A stretch of DNA of 64,000 nucleotides from Desmodus rotundus (taxonomy: Eukaryota > Chordata > Mammalia > Chiroptera > Phyllostomidae): positions 55,701,459 through 55,765,458 of the forward strand of contig NC_071392.1 of NCBI RefSeq assembly GCF_022682495.2. The letters are read 5' to 3'. The notes beneath the pieces were generated by a model. That model did not search any database and had not been told where the DNA came from. It saw only the letters and a list, made by a program, of their open reading frames with translations. Below are positions 1 to 12,485 of this stretch, one piece after another (the stretch's first letter is position 1; the number at the start of each line of letters is the position of its first letter). A program made the position numbers and the translations under genes.

Positions 1-3000
1 GAATTCTCTATTAAATCTGGCTTTCTCGGTTGTTAGGAAGATATTTAGACAAAGTTAAGTACAAAATATTTTATTTAACAGTTTGTTAGCTTGTAGCTTC
101 TAAATATTTAGAAAACTAGTATGTGACCCATTTGTACTCTTGCAGAGATTAGGGGGCAAGCCTAAAACACCCCAACAGGAACTAAACGTCCAGATTTTGG
201 AGGCTAGGGTCAGTTAGGTTACTCCCAAGTCTGAAATGTGCTATTCCAAAAAGACTTCCATCCATTTGTTCAAGTGGACCAGGCAGACAGCCCCCAAGTT
301 CCTCAGAAGAGGCATTACTGACACTCAACAAGTCCCCAAACAGTAAGGCTGAGGAAACACTGGAAAATGCATTTCATAAAGTACTTTCTTAGTACGTAAG
401 GTTAAAAACAAAAGTTCATGTTTAATTGGTTCTTTTTATTCATCCCAATTTCTTAAGATTTTTCAGAAATTTCTGACAATAAAAGCACACTGAAGGTAAA
501 AATAGTTATGCTGCCAGGTTACTTCTCAGGGCACAGAGGTGCTGTTGGATCCCCACCGGTCAGATGAGGATCCACCAAGTGTGCTGAGCTCAGCTATGAC
601 TTATGACTGAGCTCAGCATGACATTCCATCAAATGAGAGGTTACTCTTATCCCGTGAGTCACAAAAGAAAGGGGGAAAACAAAGGGCCATTTAGGAATGG
701 CCATCACCACAGATGTCTTAGTTCTACCCAAAACACAGGGAATGATGTGAAAAAAATCTTCAACATAATGAGGTTAAGAAAGAAAATTAAAAAAAAAAAA
801 AAAGGAGAATCCAACGAGAGCCATGGGTTGCTATATAACCGAGAGGATGAGAAAGAACAGAAAATTTAAGTTTATTGCATAATCTTTTATGTGTTTGAAA
901 TAAACCCCAAACCAGTATGGGGATTACTCCAATAATGACTGCGGTCTGAAAAAAAATTTGATGCAAACACTGAATAATCAGGCTGTTTTTTATCCTTCAA
1001 ATTGCAAAGACCTTGACCACATATCCACAGTCCAAACCCAGAGAGAAATGAAGCATTTTTGAGGAAAAAATTCCTTTTCTAGTATTCAATAAATATTTGA
1101 TTATTCACCTCTCAATCAGCTTAGCACTAACATTTTTACCTGAAATTATGTGTTTGAAAAGTATTCAACAGACTGATTGCAAAAGAAAATTATAAGGGAA
1201 ATTTCATATGTATTAATTACAGCGGGACTAATCATACCAAAATAAAATGAGAGAAAAAAACAAAAATCCAACAAGTTTCTGGATTAACAATTAGTTCCAG
1301 CAAACAAGGAAACTCTCTGGCCTCACAGACCCAAATTCTTATCCTGCGTTTGTTATCTGAGGAGTTCAGAGGATCACTTTCAAATGGTGTGTCAATCTAA
1401 TTCATTTTATTAATTAGCAATATGTTTTATAACCGAAAATTTTAAAATAAGGACAGAAAAAGCTTGGGGTAATTAGACTGTTAGAACTCTTATGTAACTA
1501 TAAAATTGAGTTTATGTAGCTATGAACTATGATTTCATTAATTATTCTTAGTTAAGAACAAATGCCAATCTGTCCCTTCTCTGAAAACAGCACATAACTG
1601 GCTTCAAGAAACATCTGTAGTATAAAAGAATTTCTCTCAAGTCTGAGAGGTGCTAGGAGTCCATCCAGTTCCAGATCCACTGGAAGCTCTGGAGTAGTGT
1701 CCAATTTAAATACCTAACATTCTAGTTCAGGGACTCTCTCTTTCCTGGGGTAGCATTTTAGCTTCCCTGCTTCTATCAATCACTCATAAGTTGTTTTTAG
1801 ATCTTTTTCTGTTTGATCCAATGCTGATGGATCAGTACATCTTTAGCACATGGAGTGCTGGGGTAAGTTATATTTTCTGAAGACAGTTTGAATGTGATTC
1901 TACAATACTATAGTGATTTCTGTTTCTGTATTTGAGAATCCCATTAGCTAGTTTTGGTGGCAAATCACAGTGCCTACTTAAAGTGAATTTATAGTTAATT
2001 AAAGGCCCTATGTTATTATCATAATTTTTAATCTCCTTGGAGTATTTCAGTGTTTTGATTTCTCAAGATGCTTAAGGACCCTGATTCAGTTATTAACTGG
2101 ATTTCAAAATTCCTCATAAACAATTTTGATGGTAATTGCCCTCAATGACTTTACCCAGGAAACAAACAAACACCAAATTGTTAAGCAAAACAGGGTCTGA
2201 GGCCAAGCCCAGCAGCCTGCTTCTAAAAACAGGTCCCTTGACAGATATCCAGCCATCTCCTAACTTGCATCCAATGACTATATCTCCTAACTGCTATTTA
2301 ACACAACCATCACTTTCTGTCTTGGCCAAAGTTGCTTATTAAGTGTTTTGCTTAAGTCCCAACACATATTTATGACATCCTCCTGATCTACCAGTCTAAC
2401 GATATTTCAAAGAAAACATTGGCCTGGTCTAGCATGACATTCTTCCTGGTGAGCCCAGGGGAGATCAGTAATTACAATTTCACCTTATAATAAGACAACT
2501 TTTTAACAATAAAAACACACTTTCCTCTAATATTGACTCCACAGTCTCCACCTGTTAATATTCAGAATTCATTTCCTTGCTCCCTTTGAAAGTACAGAAT
2601 GACATTCACCATCTTCAATCTCCCAGTACCTCCACCTCACGCATTTTTTATGATTGCTCAAAACTTTTTGATATTGGTTCATGGCTACATTTGTAAGAAA
2701 CCTCAGTACTCTGGGATAAAAGAAGCCTATCAACTGGAAAGATGCTGCCACTAAACTGGCCTCTGATCCTCTTTGCCAATTGTGATCTTCATCCTCATAC
2801 TGGTTGACAGGCACTCTTCCTACTTTGACTGCTCTCCCCCTGTTCTGAACGCCTCATCTAAGTCATTGCTGCACCCTTAGTTCCATGTCTCAGGTAGATG
2901 TTCATTCAAATAAACACAAAATAGAAGAGAGAACTTGGAAGTGAGCTTTTTTGCTCTCAATGTCATGTGTCACCTCTAAACTATTAGTTCCAAGGAATGG

Positions 3001-4584
3001 GCCTCCCCTTCCCCAGCCCCTACCATAGCTCTTCTGCGCTCACCAGCATGTTCACCAGCCAGTGCACTGGATGAGGATCACATACATAAGTCTGTGCCAC
3101 AGCTCTTTCTTATCTCCCCATGGTATATTTCATTCCATCTTCTATACACATGATTTAAAATCTAACAATCAAAGAATTCCATCAGGACTTGTACTTTTCA
3201 TACTCTGTGCTTTCTTTGGGAACTTATGATTGTTCAATCAAAATGGCTTTCTTTCGTGACCCCCAATTCTCTTGCAGTAGCTTCCCCTGCAGAGTCTCAT
3301 GCTCTTTAACCAGGCCCATTGGGAGGCTTGGATATTTGGTCAGATCTGTGCCTCTGTAGCTGATAATGTGCCAATATAAGGCACTGAGGGGCTCTCCTGC
3401 TGCCTATTTTTATGCTACAGAAAAGTCTCACTTTTTACCTGTCTCCATTTGAAGGACTACAGTTTAAAGTGAAACTAGAAAATAATAGCAGGAGTGGAGG
3501 ATGGGAGTGGGGACCCAGGCTTGCCAAGATCCAAAAGTTCTGCCATCCCCCAGTGTTGTTACCACAGTATGATTAACATAATCAATACTATACATCCTCT
3601 AAGCAAAGGACAAATGCATGTTCTGGGTGAGTACATGAGTTTTAATTAGAGTCCTAGAACAGTGCCTGACACTCACCTTCCTTTTGATGAAGGGGTCTGA
3701 AGTTTGTGATTAAGAGTTACATTTACTTTCAAGAGTATCCAACTTGTAATAAACATGTCAGGAGAAAGCAAACCTGAAGCAACTCCTCCTTTTAAGAGTG
3801 AAATGGATAGAGATGGAGACAGACAGAGAGTGAGAGACTGTGTGTAGGGGAAGGAGTGAGGCAGGTAAAGTTGGGTGATGGAATGCATACATTTAATAGC
3901 TAAGGAGGTCTAAAGACCAAACCTTCACTTTATGCATCAAGCCAGTTAAAGTAAGATGATTTGTATAATAAATCATCTTTAAGTAATAAGTAGCAAAGCA
4001 ACACAGCAATGAACTTAGTGGTCTTAAGTAAGCTTCTAACCTCCTTTCCTGATCACACTGTACTTGGTTTAAAGAAAAAAGGCAGGTTAGTTATTTTTAA
4101 GATTCTACAATTAGAAGTGATCACAACTAATATCCATAAACTTGACTCTATGAGGGGATTTATGTTCATTCATGATGAACTGCATCCCTATGCATCTGAT
4201 TCACCATTCAAAAATACAATTTAGTCAACCTATCAGTCTATTTTATTTGTCTAAGCCCACCTGACCTAATGCTTTGAATATCCATTCAATGCATTTGTCC
4301 AAAACAGTCCTACCTCATTTGGGAAAAAAGTGGTAACAATGATGGATGTATGGAGCTACTTGATGAGTGATGCCTGTGTGCCCATCAATGGCAGTACCAC
4401 AAGGCACTCGGTAGAGAAGACCCAGAGAGCCAGCCTGTGCTGCAGTCCAGGGAAGGACGAGAGGTTCTAGAAAAGCAGGTGATGAGTACTTCAAAGGGGC
4501 TAATGATGTTAGAGATAAGGCTACCAGACAAAGCAGAGCCTGTACAAGACAGCTTAGAACCTGCAACAGATTTGGAAGTTTCTC

Positions 4585-5100
4585 AAATAAATTAAATGTA
4601 GAATTACCATATGGCCATGAAATCCCACTCCTAGAAATACATACAAGAATTTAAAGTAAAGGTTCAAACAAAAAATTGCATATGAAAGTTCATAATAACA
4701 CAGGTGGAAACAATCCAAATGCCCATCAATAGATCAAGGCGTAAACAAAATATGGTATAGTCATAAAACGAAACATTCTGTATCTGTCCATAAAAAGGAA
4801 TGAAGCACTGGGACATGCCTCAGCATGAAAGAACCTCGAAAATACTGTGCTAAGTGAAAAAAGCCAGTCACAAAAGGTCATTTATTATATGATCCATTGA
4901 TATGAAATGTCCAGAATAGAAAAATAATCCACAGAAACAGAAAGCAGATCAATGTTTTTCAGGGGCTGTGGAGAAGAAAGTAAAATGATTGCTTAATAGG
5001 TACAGTCTTCTTTTGGAGAGATAAAAAGTGTTCTAGAGTGGTGACTGTTAACACAAAATTGTGAGTGTGCTACATGGCACTGACTTGGACACACTTTAAA
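4585..5100 (+). repeat. old L1 fragment, end of ORF2 and 3' UTR
   Basis: The sequence reads through a degraded L1 ORF2 C-terminus ('taccatatggccatgaaatc'), then 'ggtggaaacaatccaaatgc', 'ataaaaaggaatgaag' and 'gatatgaaatgtccagaata'. These are landmarks of mammalian L1M 3' ends. It is strongly diverged and full of stops, and it stands antisense to GLI3. A second L1 fragment starts immediately after it. Confidence 0.75.
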
Positions 5101-6380
5101 GTGGTCAAATGAATATGCTCACTCTTGTCATTTCTATTCTACAGTAGTGGAAGTCGTAGCCAGAGCAATTAGTCAAGTAAAAGAAATAAAAAGCATCCAA
5201 ATTGAAAGGAAAGAAGAAAAATTGTTTGCAGATGATATGATTATATACACATATGTTTATACATTTATACATATATGTGTGTATATATAAGCTTCGCCAA
5301 AAAACTGTTAGAATAAACAAATACAGTAAAGTTGCAGGATACAAAACCAACATCACAAAATTAGTTCTGTTTCAATACACTAACAATGAACTATCTGAAA
5401 GAGAAATAAAAAAAGCAATCCAATTTACAATAGCATTAAAAATAAAATACGTGGGAATAAATTTAACCAAGGAGGTTAAAGATCTATACACTGAAAATGG
5501 TATGATATTGATGAAAAAAGTTGAAGATACAAATAAATTGAAACATAGTCCCTGTTTTTGGATTGGAAGAATTAATATTATTAAAATATCCATATTACTC
5601 AAAGGGACCTCCATATTCAAAGCAATCCCTGTCAAAATTTCAATGTATTTCTCACAGATACAGAAAATATTAACTCAAAGTGAATTAAAGACATGAAACT
5701 CTAAAACTCCTTGAACTAAACATAAAGATAAAGCTGCTTGAAGATTGGTCTGGGCAATAATTTTTTCTGATATAATACCAAAGGCACAGACAACAAAAGG
5801 AAAAATATGGAAGTGGGACTACATCAAACAAAAGTTCCTCCACAGCAAAGGAAACCATCAACACAAGTGAAAGGCAACTACAAAATGGGAGAAAATATTT
5901 GCAGATCACTTATCTGAAAAGGGGATAATAGACATACAAAAGGCCAACAGGTACACGAAAAGATGCTCAACATCACTAATCATCAGGGAATGCAAGTCAA
6001 AACCACTATGAGATACCACCTCATACCTACAGGTATTATTTTTAAAAAACCAACCAAGAAATAATAAATGTTGGCTAGGATATGGAGAAAAGGGAACACT
6101 TGTGTACTGTTGTTGAGAATGTAAAGTGGTGCAGCTGCTATGGATGTTCCTGTACAGATTAAAAATCAAACTACCATATGATCCAGCAATTCCACTTCCT
6201 GACAGAAATGAAATAAGTATCTCAAAGAGGTATCTGCACTCCCATCTCACTGCAGCATTATTTATACTAGCCAAGATAAGGAAACCACCTAAGTGTCCAC
6301 CCACTGATGAATGAATAAAGAAAATGTGAGAGATAGATGATCGATGATAGGTAGATAGAAAGACAGACAGATAGAAAGAT

Positions 6381-6415
<35 letters not shown>

Positions 6416-6925
6416 CAGATAGACAGACAGACGAATAATAGAATACTATTCAGCCATAAAAAGAAGAAAATCCTGCCATTTGTGACAATATGAATGAACT
6501 GGAGGGGATTATGCAAAGTGAGATAAGTCAGAGAAAGACAAAAATTGTATGGTATTACTTATATATGGAATCTTAAAAAAAAAGAAATAAAGAAAGAAAC
6601 AGTGTAGTGCGGTGGTTGCCAAGGCCTGGGCAATGAGAGAAACAAGGCAATGTTGGTCAAAGAGTACAAACTTTCAGTTATAAGTTGACTAAGTTCTGAG
6701 GATCTGTGTACAGCACACTGACTATAGTTAATAATACTGTATTATATACTTGAAATTTGCTAAGAGTTCTTAAGTGTTCTCACCAAACACACCAAAAATG
6801 GTATGGTAATGGATGTGTTAATTATCTTGACGGTTAATCATTTCACAATGTGTAATCAATCACATTGTATACTTCAAACATATACAATTTTACTCATCAA
6901 CTATGCCTCAATAAACATAAAAAAT
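5101..6925 (+). repeat. old L1 fragment, ORF2 reverse transcriptase to 3' UTR
   Basis: The fragment begins in the reverse transcriptase domain, with the FADD catalytic motif visible near 5222-5240. It continues through broken ORF2 pieces at 5253-5696 and 6126-6314 (the latter ending in the C-terminal KCP motif region). It ends in a typical 3' UTR ('cactgactatagttaataat', 'cctcaataaacataaaaaat'). Stops and frameshifts are frequent, so it is an old dead copy. A (TA/CA) tract replaces the codons after FADD, and a GATA microsatellite sits just after the C-terminal region. Confidence 0.8.
6331..6433 (+). repeat. (GATA)n/(GACA)n microsatellite
   Basis: Alternating gata, gaca and gaaa tetranucleotides run for about 100 bp, with a pure core of about eight gata units near 6386-6413. 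The tract lies inside the old L1 fragment, where L1 3' ends often carry a short TA/CA-rich repeat, and probably grew from it. Confidence 0.9.
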
Positions 6926-9594
6926 AAATACAAATTGTAAATTTTATGTTATGTGTGTTTTCCCACATTTTAAAAAAATAGAAGTTAAAAAAATACTGCT
7001 GCAGTCAAGTGAATGAAGTGGCCAAGCACCTGACCTTTAATCTCTTGCCCCACTCTAGGCAGTCTGCACTGCTCTTGCCTGTGTTCCCTGCCTCCAAGCA
7101 GAAAGGATAAACCTAATGAGCTCAAGTGTCAGCACAATATAAATTATGGCCACGGGAAAAAAAAAAAAAAAAAGAAACAACTTGATGCATGACCAAGGAT
7201 CTAAAAGAGAAATGTCTACCACTATTTGTGATTATGGATCACATCACAATCTAATAGCAATTTTTACTTAATCAATAATTTCCATGCTGAACAGACAGCC
7301 CTGTTACGGAGAATCGACAAGTAGGTACTGATTGTGACAAGCCTTGTTATTAATCTTTTCTCCACTGGCTTATCAGCCAAACTACTGTAAAAAGGTACCA
7401 CCATGAGGGATTTTGGAAGCCACCTTTCTCCTCCCCCTACCTTTTCTTTTCTTCCTCTCCCATAACATATCATGCAATGTAGACTCTACATTTATTTGAG
7501 TAACTTGGGGCTTGAGTGGCATAAAAAGACAGTTCACTTTAAGCAATTTCACAAATCAGTAGCACCTAGACCATCACTCAGGGTTAGCCAGTATAGGCTA
7601 ATAAATCATACTTTCTCTTTGAGTTGTCAATTGCCAAAAAGCTTTGTACAAAAGTTGGCATCTCTAATTCGGTAACGGCTTTTCATCTTGAAATAAGATG
7701 CTGTAGATTGATAACAAGAATAACCCTTTCTTGATAAAAAAAAAAAAACACAACACCCTGCATTTTAGCAATTAAAGCTGCTGCCAGAAGTCAAATGGCT
7801 CAGGACTGAGACTGCAATGAAGTTTATCTCTGCTAAATACAAGCAGAATGCAGTGAGTGCTGTATTTAATTTGCAGTATGACTGCTTTATCTTCCACTAG
7901 GAACTGTGCCATCTCTCACCAAGAGGCACAGGAGAGGAATCTTTGAGAACTTCCACCTCCTCCAGAATAAGCCACCAGAAAGACCTACTCTTCATGAATC
8001 AGGGCTCTCTTGCCTGTCACGAAGAGAGGTCTCGGCTCCTTGGTACACATCACATGTGCTGAGGCATAGAGGTAGCACCCAGAGAAACAGAAGTCCCTGC
8101 AGGTGAAGAAAAGGGAGTACAGGAGACAAGATGGGGCCAGGTATGAAAAGAGAACAACTACCTTGCTGACAGAGGACAGTTGCACAGTTTCATTTTCCTA
8201 GTTAGTAAGACATTTTCAGAACTCAAGTTATATATTCATAACTAGAAAATAGGCACACACACAAACAATAAAAATGATAATAACCACAATAAAACCACTT
8301 CTAATGGGGCCCTAAAAACTTGACTACCACTGGAGCATGCATATTCCACAGGTCATCAGGGATCATTTGCCCAACAAGCCTGATCATTCTACTTTAAAGA
8401 GAGACAATAGAATCTTAGGACCCTTACATAACGTACCTGCATCACACACACACACACAGGGATAAGACCCCCTCAGTTGGTTATTCGAAACCTTCTGAAT
8501 GCTCTCTGAACAATATCTACAACATATACATTAACTGTGAAAATGTAATTATGAAACATCTACAAACTATCCTCTCAATTATTTTTTGAAAGAATTTCTA
8601 CCGTGGAGTCTCACATCTTGCCTTACACTTCACTCTATCCCTGCCCTCTTTAATACCTGGTACTTACAGCTTCCAGGGCTTTGCAAACTTCAGCTCCCTA
8701 ATGCACATGCCAGCTCAATGTTCCTCTCATCAGAGATATTTGATTCTCCTTACTCTATCTGGAATATAAGTCCGACTCCTAGTCTATCACACAGGTTGCC
8801 AGGAAACAGTGCTACTCTACTTTTTCATCTTACTTTCCACTACCCTCTGCCTTTCAAAACATTTTGGTTCTACCGTAACTGCATTATTTACCACTCTTAA
8901 ACCCAAAAGATTAGAATAAATTATTTTGCAATTATATTTCTAACCCCCCCAAAGTGTCAAAAACACTAGCCTTTTATTATTTTAGCTACTATGATATATA
9001 CGATTTTCCTATACTTTGTGCAACCGTTATTTCCTAATTGCTGTCTTTTCCATATGGCAGTCCCAACACCTCCCTGCAGTGGTGTTTCCCTGTTTATTAA
9101 TAAATCCACCTGTTCTTTAAACACCATGTACAAATGCAATCTCCACAAGACCTTTCTCTCATTCCTTCTTCTGTACCTTCACTTTACCTGTTTTCCTGCA
9201 GCTCTGTCTGTACATCTTTAGTCCTCACAATAGCCTGACTTATATCTTACTCAACAGCCTGTCCTGTACGGTTCCCTTTTTAAAAAGGACATACACAAAT
9301 TATCTATGTGTCAGGCTTTGTTCTTCCCCCCACTATCTCCAAGCCCAAGTCCATAGATAAGACATGCATGAGGTTTTTCCAACACTACGCTTGCAATTTG
9401 TGTTTTGGCCAATAGGTGGTGATGGTGTGTTGTAGTAGGTAAGACTAACAGCCTACACAGGTGAATCAAAGACATATTTATATACTCTTTTTTTAATTTT
9501 GATGAAAAGTCTCCTTAATCTCTACATTCTTCAATTAATTAGGTTTTGAGTACTACTTCTGGAGTCCATTCTTCCTCCTACTTGAGTAATGCTG

Positions 9595-9775
9595 TAGCAT
9601 TTATAAAGTACTTCCATGATATGATGTCATTCCATCCTCACAAACACAACAAATTAAAACACTGAAGTTGTAGGGTAACTTAGCCAAAGTCAGAAATAGC
9701 TGTTGGCAGATATGAGAATAAAACACAGAAAAAAAAAAGATAGATCTCCAACACACCATCCAATGCTCTCTCCAC
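9595..9775 (+). repeat. MIR SINE remnant
   Basis: The order of blocks (tttataaagtactt, cattccatcctcacaa, aacactgaagttgtagggtaactt, agccaaagtcagaaatagct) follows the MIR core and LINE-related tail. It is heavily diverged. Confidence 0.55.
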
Positions 9776-10225
9776 AACTCAATCACTGATTAATGCTATC
9801 TTTACTGGTAATTGGGTGGGAGTTGGGTGGGGAATGGCTTACTCTTTTGAGGATATGACACTTACAGTTCTCTTCTCATGCCAACATTAATTGTTCTAGA
9901 AATAAAAGCAAAATCATCTATGGCAATATTTAGCTAATTTAAGAGAAGGCTAAGTGTCCCTGAATCTTCAAAAAGTCCTTGCATGGAAAATTGCTTTCTG
10001 TTCCTGGAGCTCTGTTTTATGTCAAAGCAGGAGTCTGATCTCCAGTCATGCTGGCCATGATCTCAGAAGCTGAAGTCTGAATGACTTCCCTTGGTCTGCA
10101 AAAAAAAAAACAATGATGGAATTTTTCCAACAAGACCAAGGGCCTGGCTGGTAATAGGCCTCACTGAGAACTACTAAGTGCCTAACCTTTGCAAATGTGG
10201 TTTTAAAATTAAGCTCTGCCCCCTT

Positions 10226-10290
10226 ACAAACACACACACACACACACAAGCATGTACCGCATACACATACATACACATATGCATACGGGC
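10226..10290 (+). repeat. (CA)n and (CATA)n simple repeat
   Basis: A pure run of ca units at about 10227-10248 is followed by acatacacatacata-type units. It is an ordinary dinucleotide microsatellite. Confidence 0.9.
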
Positions 10291-10477
10291 ATACCACCTA
10301 CATATATATTAAATAGCCTTTTTGTTACAGACTATTTAATGAAGTTATATTTTATTTTAAATCTAAACACTATATTTAAGCAAGAGAAAATTTACCTTTA
10401 ATCACAAACATACTTTTTTGTTTTCATTGTCTCCCCCCCCCCCCAAACTGTAAGAGGAAAGGTATGGGCAGAACGGG

Positions 10478-10608
10478 GGCAATTTTGCCTATCAGGGGAC
10501 ATTTGACAATGCGCGGAGATATTTTGGGGTGTCATAATGAAGGCACCCCCAGCATCTAGTGGGCAGAGATCAGCAATGCTGCTAATAGCGTTATTGTAAA
10601 ACAGTCAG
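10478..10608 (+). repeat. MER5A (hAT-Charlie), 5' part, interrupted
   Basis: The sequence 'gcaattttgcctatcagggg', then 'ggagatattttgg', 'catctagtgggcagagatca' and 'gcaatgctgctaa' follow the MER5A consensus in order up to about 10608. The matching 3' end ('cacaataaaaagagttcttt', 'ccaggttgagaaaa') appears only after about 11580. About 0.94 kb is therefore inserted between the halves. Confidence 0.7.
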
Positions 10609-10970
10609 TGGGAGTGCCAGGTTGTTTCCCTCATCAGCCAAGATGGAGGCAGGTGGAGGTTCTTACACCGAATGCGTGAAAAGCTAGCAAGATAGTTGAA
10701 CAGAAAAAAAGCACCCCCCCAACTTCCAGTATAAGACTGGGGGTGGAACCAAGGAAAGGCAGCACAAGAGCCATAGAAGTCAAAATGGCACATGGGGAGG
10801 TGCTGACCAAAGAAGCCTGTCAGTCTAGCCTGAGGAAAGGAGGGATTGGTAGGGAGTTGGTCCCACCCGAAGCACACAAAAGTCTGGGAAGTTGATGGGT
10901 CATTTTGACAAAGCACCTGTCTGTCCCAAGCCCAAACTAATACAATCCCAGGGGAACAAAGAAGCGCTCA

Positions 10971-11003
<33 letters not shown>

Positions 11004-11545
11004 ACTTATGACCTATACTCGCATGGTGCACTTGCTGTTCTCTCCATGGCCATGGAGCTCTAGCAGTCATGTGGCCCCTGGCCTCCAGGACAGGGCCTCT
11101 CTTTCCCTCTTGCCCACCTGGTGATGCTCTTGCCCGTGCATTCATGTGCTCTCTCTCTCTGGGACATGCGACCATGCAGCACCAGCAGCCACATGGCTCA
11201 TGGCCATGTGGGCTTCACATGCAGGCTCCAGGAAAGGGCCTGAAATGGATAGCATCTTTTGGTTAGCAACAAAAGCTAAGATACCTGCGTATGGAATAAG
11301 ACCACTTAGCAGTTGCCTGAGGGCTCCAAAAGACTGTACTTTAAAATGGATCAGGAACTCTGGAACTCTGGATATTGGCTTTTGTCTCTGACTTGCTAAG
11401 GACAGCTGGACTTTTTCCATGGCAAAAGGAGGAGATAGTCTTTGAGATGGGAGTCTGCCATTCTCCCAGGCCACACAGTATCTAAATAAAACTTCTTTCC
11501 TTTTGCACCAGCATCTGCCTCATGAGTTTGGCTTTTGTGGTAACA
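10609..11545 (+). mobile_element. probable solitary retroviral-type LTR inserted in MER5A
   Basis: This segment splits a MER5A element, so it arrived later. It begins near TG (10609 or 10615) and ends 'ggtaaca' at 11545. Near its right end is an AATAAA signal (11485-11490), followed by a short stretch like R-U5 of class I LTRs. A (GTCT)n(CT)n tract lies inside. No gag, pol or env reading frame is visible, and I could not find matching target-site duplications because the edges are blurred. The family is not recognised. An LTR fits best, but another retroelement is possible. Confidence 0.45.
10971..11003 (+). repeat. (GTCT)n(CT)n simple repeat
   Basis: About five gtct units run directly into ct units inside the probable LTR. 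Confidence 0.9.
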
Positions 11546-11632
11546 GGCAACCTAGCCCATTTTTGTTCACTTGCAAATAGTCTCCACAATAAAAAGAGTT
11601 CTTTGCCCAGTGTGCCCAGGTTGAGAAAACTT
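11546..11632 (+). repeat. MER5A (hAT-Charlie), 3' part
   Basis: The blocks 'cacaataaaaagagttcttt', 'gcccagtgtgccc' and 'aggttgagaaaa' match the MER5A 3' end. They continue the 5' part at 10478-10608 across the inserted element. Confidence 0.6.
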
Positions 11633-11919
11633 GGTTTATAGTGATCACCAAGGAGAACTTTCAGAAGGATGTCAAGACAACAGAGTACATAACAGAATGA
11701 GGCTCTGATTTTTAGCGCAGCACAAGCAAGTGAGAGGAAGTATCTGAAGCACAAGCAACCAACTCAGGAACCTCTCCAGGGCTTCGTGAACCGGGAAATA
11801 GTTAGCATCTTTATGTTATTACTAATTTTGCAGTGATATGCCAACTTCAACACTGCCTGAACACCAACCTAAGCCTTGTTTTTATCAGCAACATGTAATT
11901 GGCAACTAGTAAATATTCT

Positions 11920-12065
11920 TACACTTTTTACTTTTATAAGAATAACCACTTTATGATGTAAATACTATTAATATATTTATTACATAAAGAGAATATGACA
12001 TGTCTAGGGGGAAGATATGCCTTGAACTCAGGTCTGTCAGCTTTAAAACACACATTGTACCATCA
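11920..12065 (+). repeat. MIR SINE remnant
   Basis: A MIR-like tail is visible ('ccactttatgatgtaaatac', then 'gccttgaactcaggtctgtc'). It is diverged and its boundaries are approximate. Confidence 0.5.
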
Positions 12066-12127
12066 CTGCAGGAGAACAGCAGTAAGCCACAGTATTCTTT
12101 CAGATTGAGGGCTATTTCTCTTACAAA

Positions 12128-12190
12128 ACCATTACCATCACTATCGCCACTGCCACCACCACCACTGTCATCACCATCACCATCCTCATG
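12128..12190 (+). repeat. imperfect (CAT/CCA)n trinucleotide repeat
   Basis: Repeating cat, cac and cca triplets run over about 60 bp ('catcaccatcaccatcctca'). It is the source of a spurious Asp/Gly-rich minus-strand reading frame. Confidence 0.85.
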
Positions 12191-12224
12191 CCTCAAAAGC
12201 CAACCTCCATGCACTTTGCTTTGA

Positions 12225-12485
12225 CCTTAACCATATTTCCCACCTGTTTCCCAGAAGTCTTCTTGGGTACCACCTCAAGCACTTCTCCCTCTTCTGAGAT
12301 CCTATAATATCAACTACACAATTCTGGCTTCATGATGTCCTGCCTCCTATTGTTCAGTATGCTTTTGTTTCCTTGTCTTCCCTCTCAATGAGAATGACCA
12401 GTCCTGGAGGGCCTTGTCTAAATCCTGCTGCTATGTGCCCACCACCAAGTTGGCACAATGGGCACTTGTTGAGAGAATGGCTGAT
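12225..12485 (+). repeat. L2 LINE 3' end remnant
   Basis: The L2 order is visible: pyrimidine-rich 'agtcttcttgggtaccacct', a 'gagaatgaccagtcctggag' block, then 'ggcacaatgggcacttgttg' with a gagagaatggctga end. It is old and diverged. Confidence 0.6.

Noticed and set aside
1..6. GAATTC at the first bases, suggesting a cloning junction
   Set aside because: An EcoRI site can fall there by chance, and no vector sequence follows.
10609..11545. A provirus with coding genes
   Set aside because: No gag, pol or env reading frame or second LTR is present; at most it is a lone LTR.
11951..12214. Asp/Gly-rich minus-strand frame (GDGDDSGGGGSGDSD)
   Set aside because: It is produced by the CAT/CCA trinucleotide repeat.
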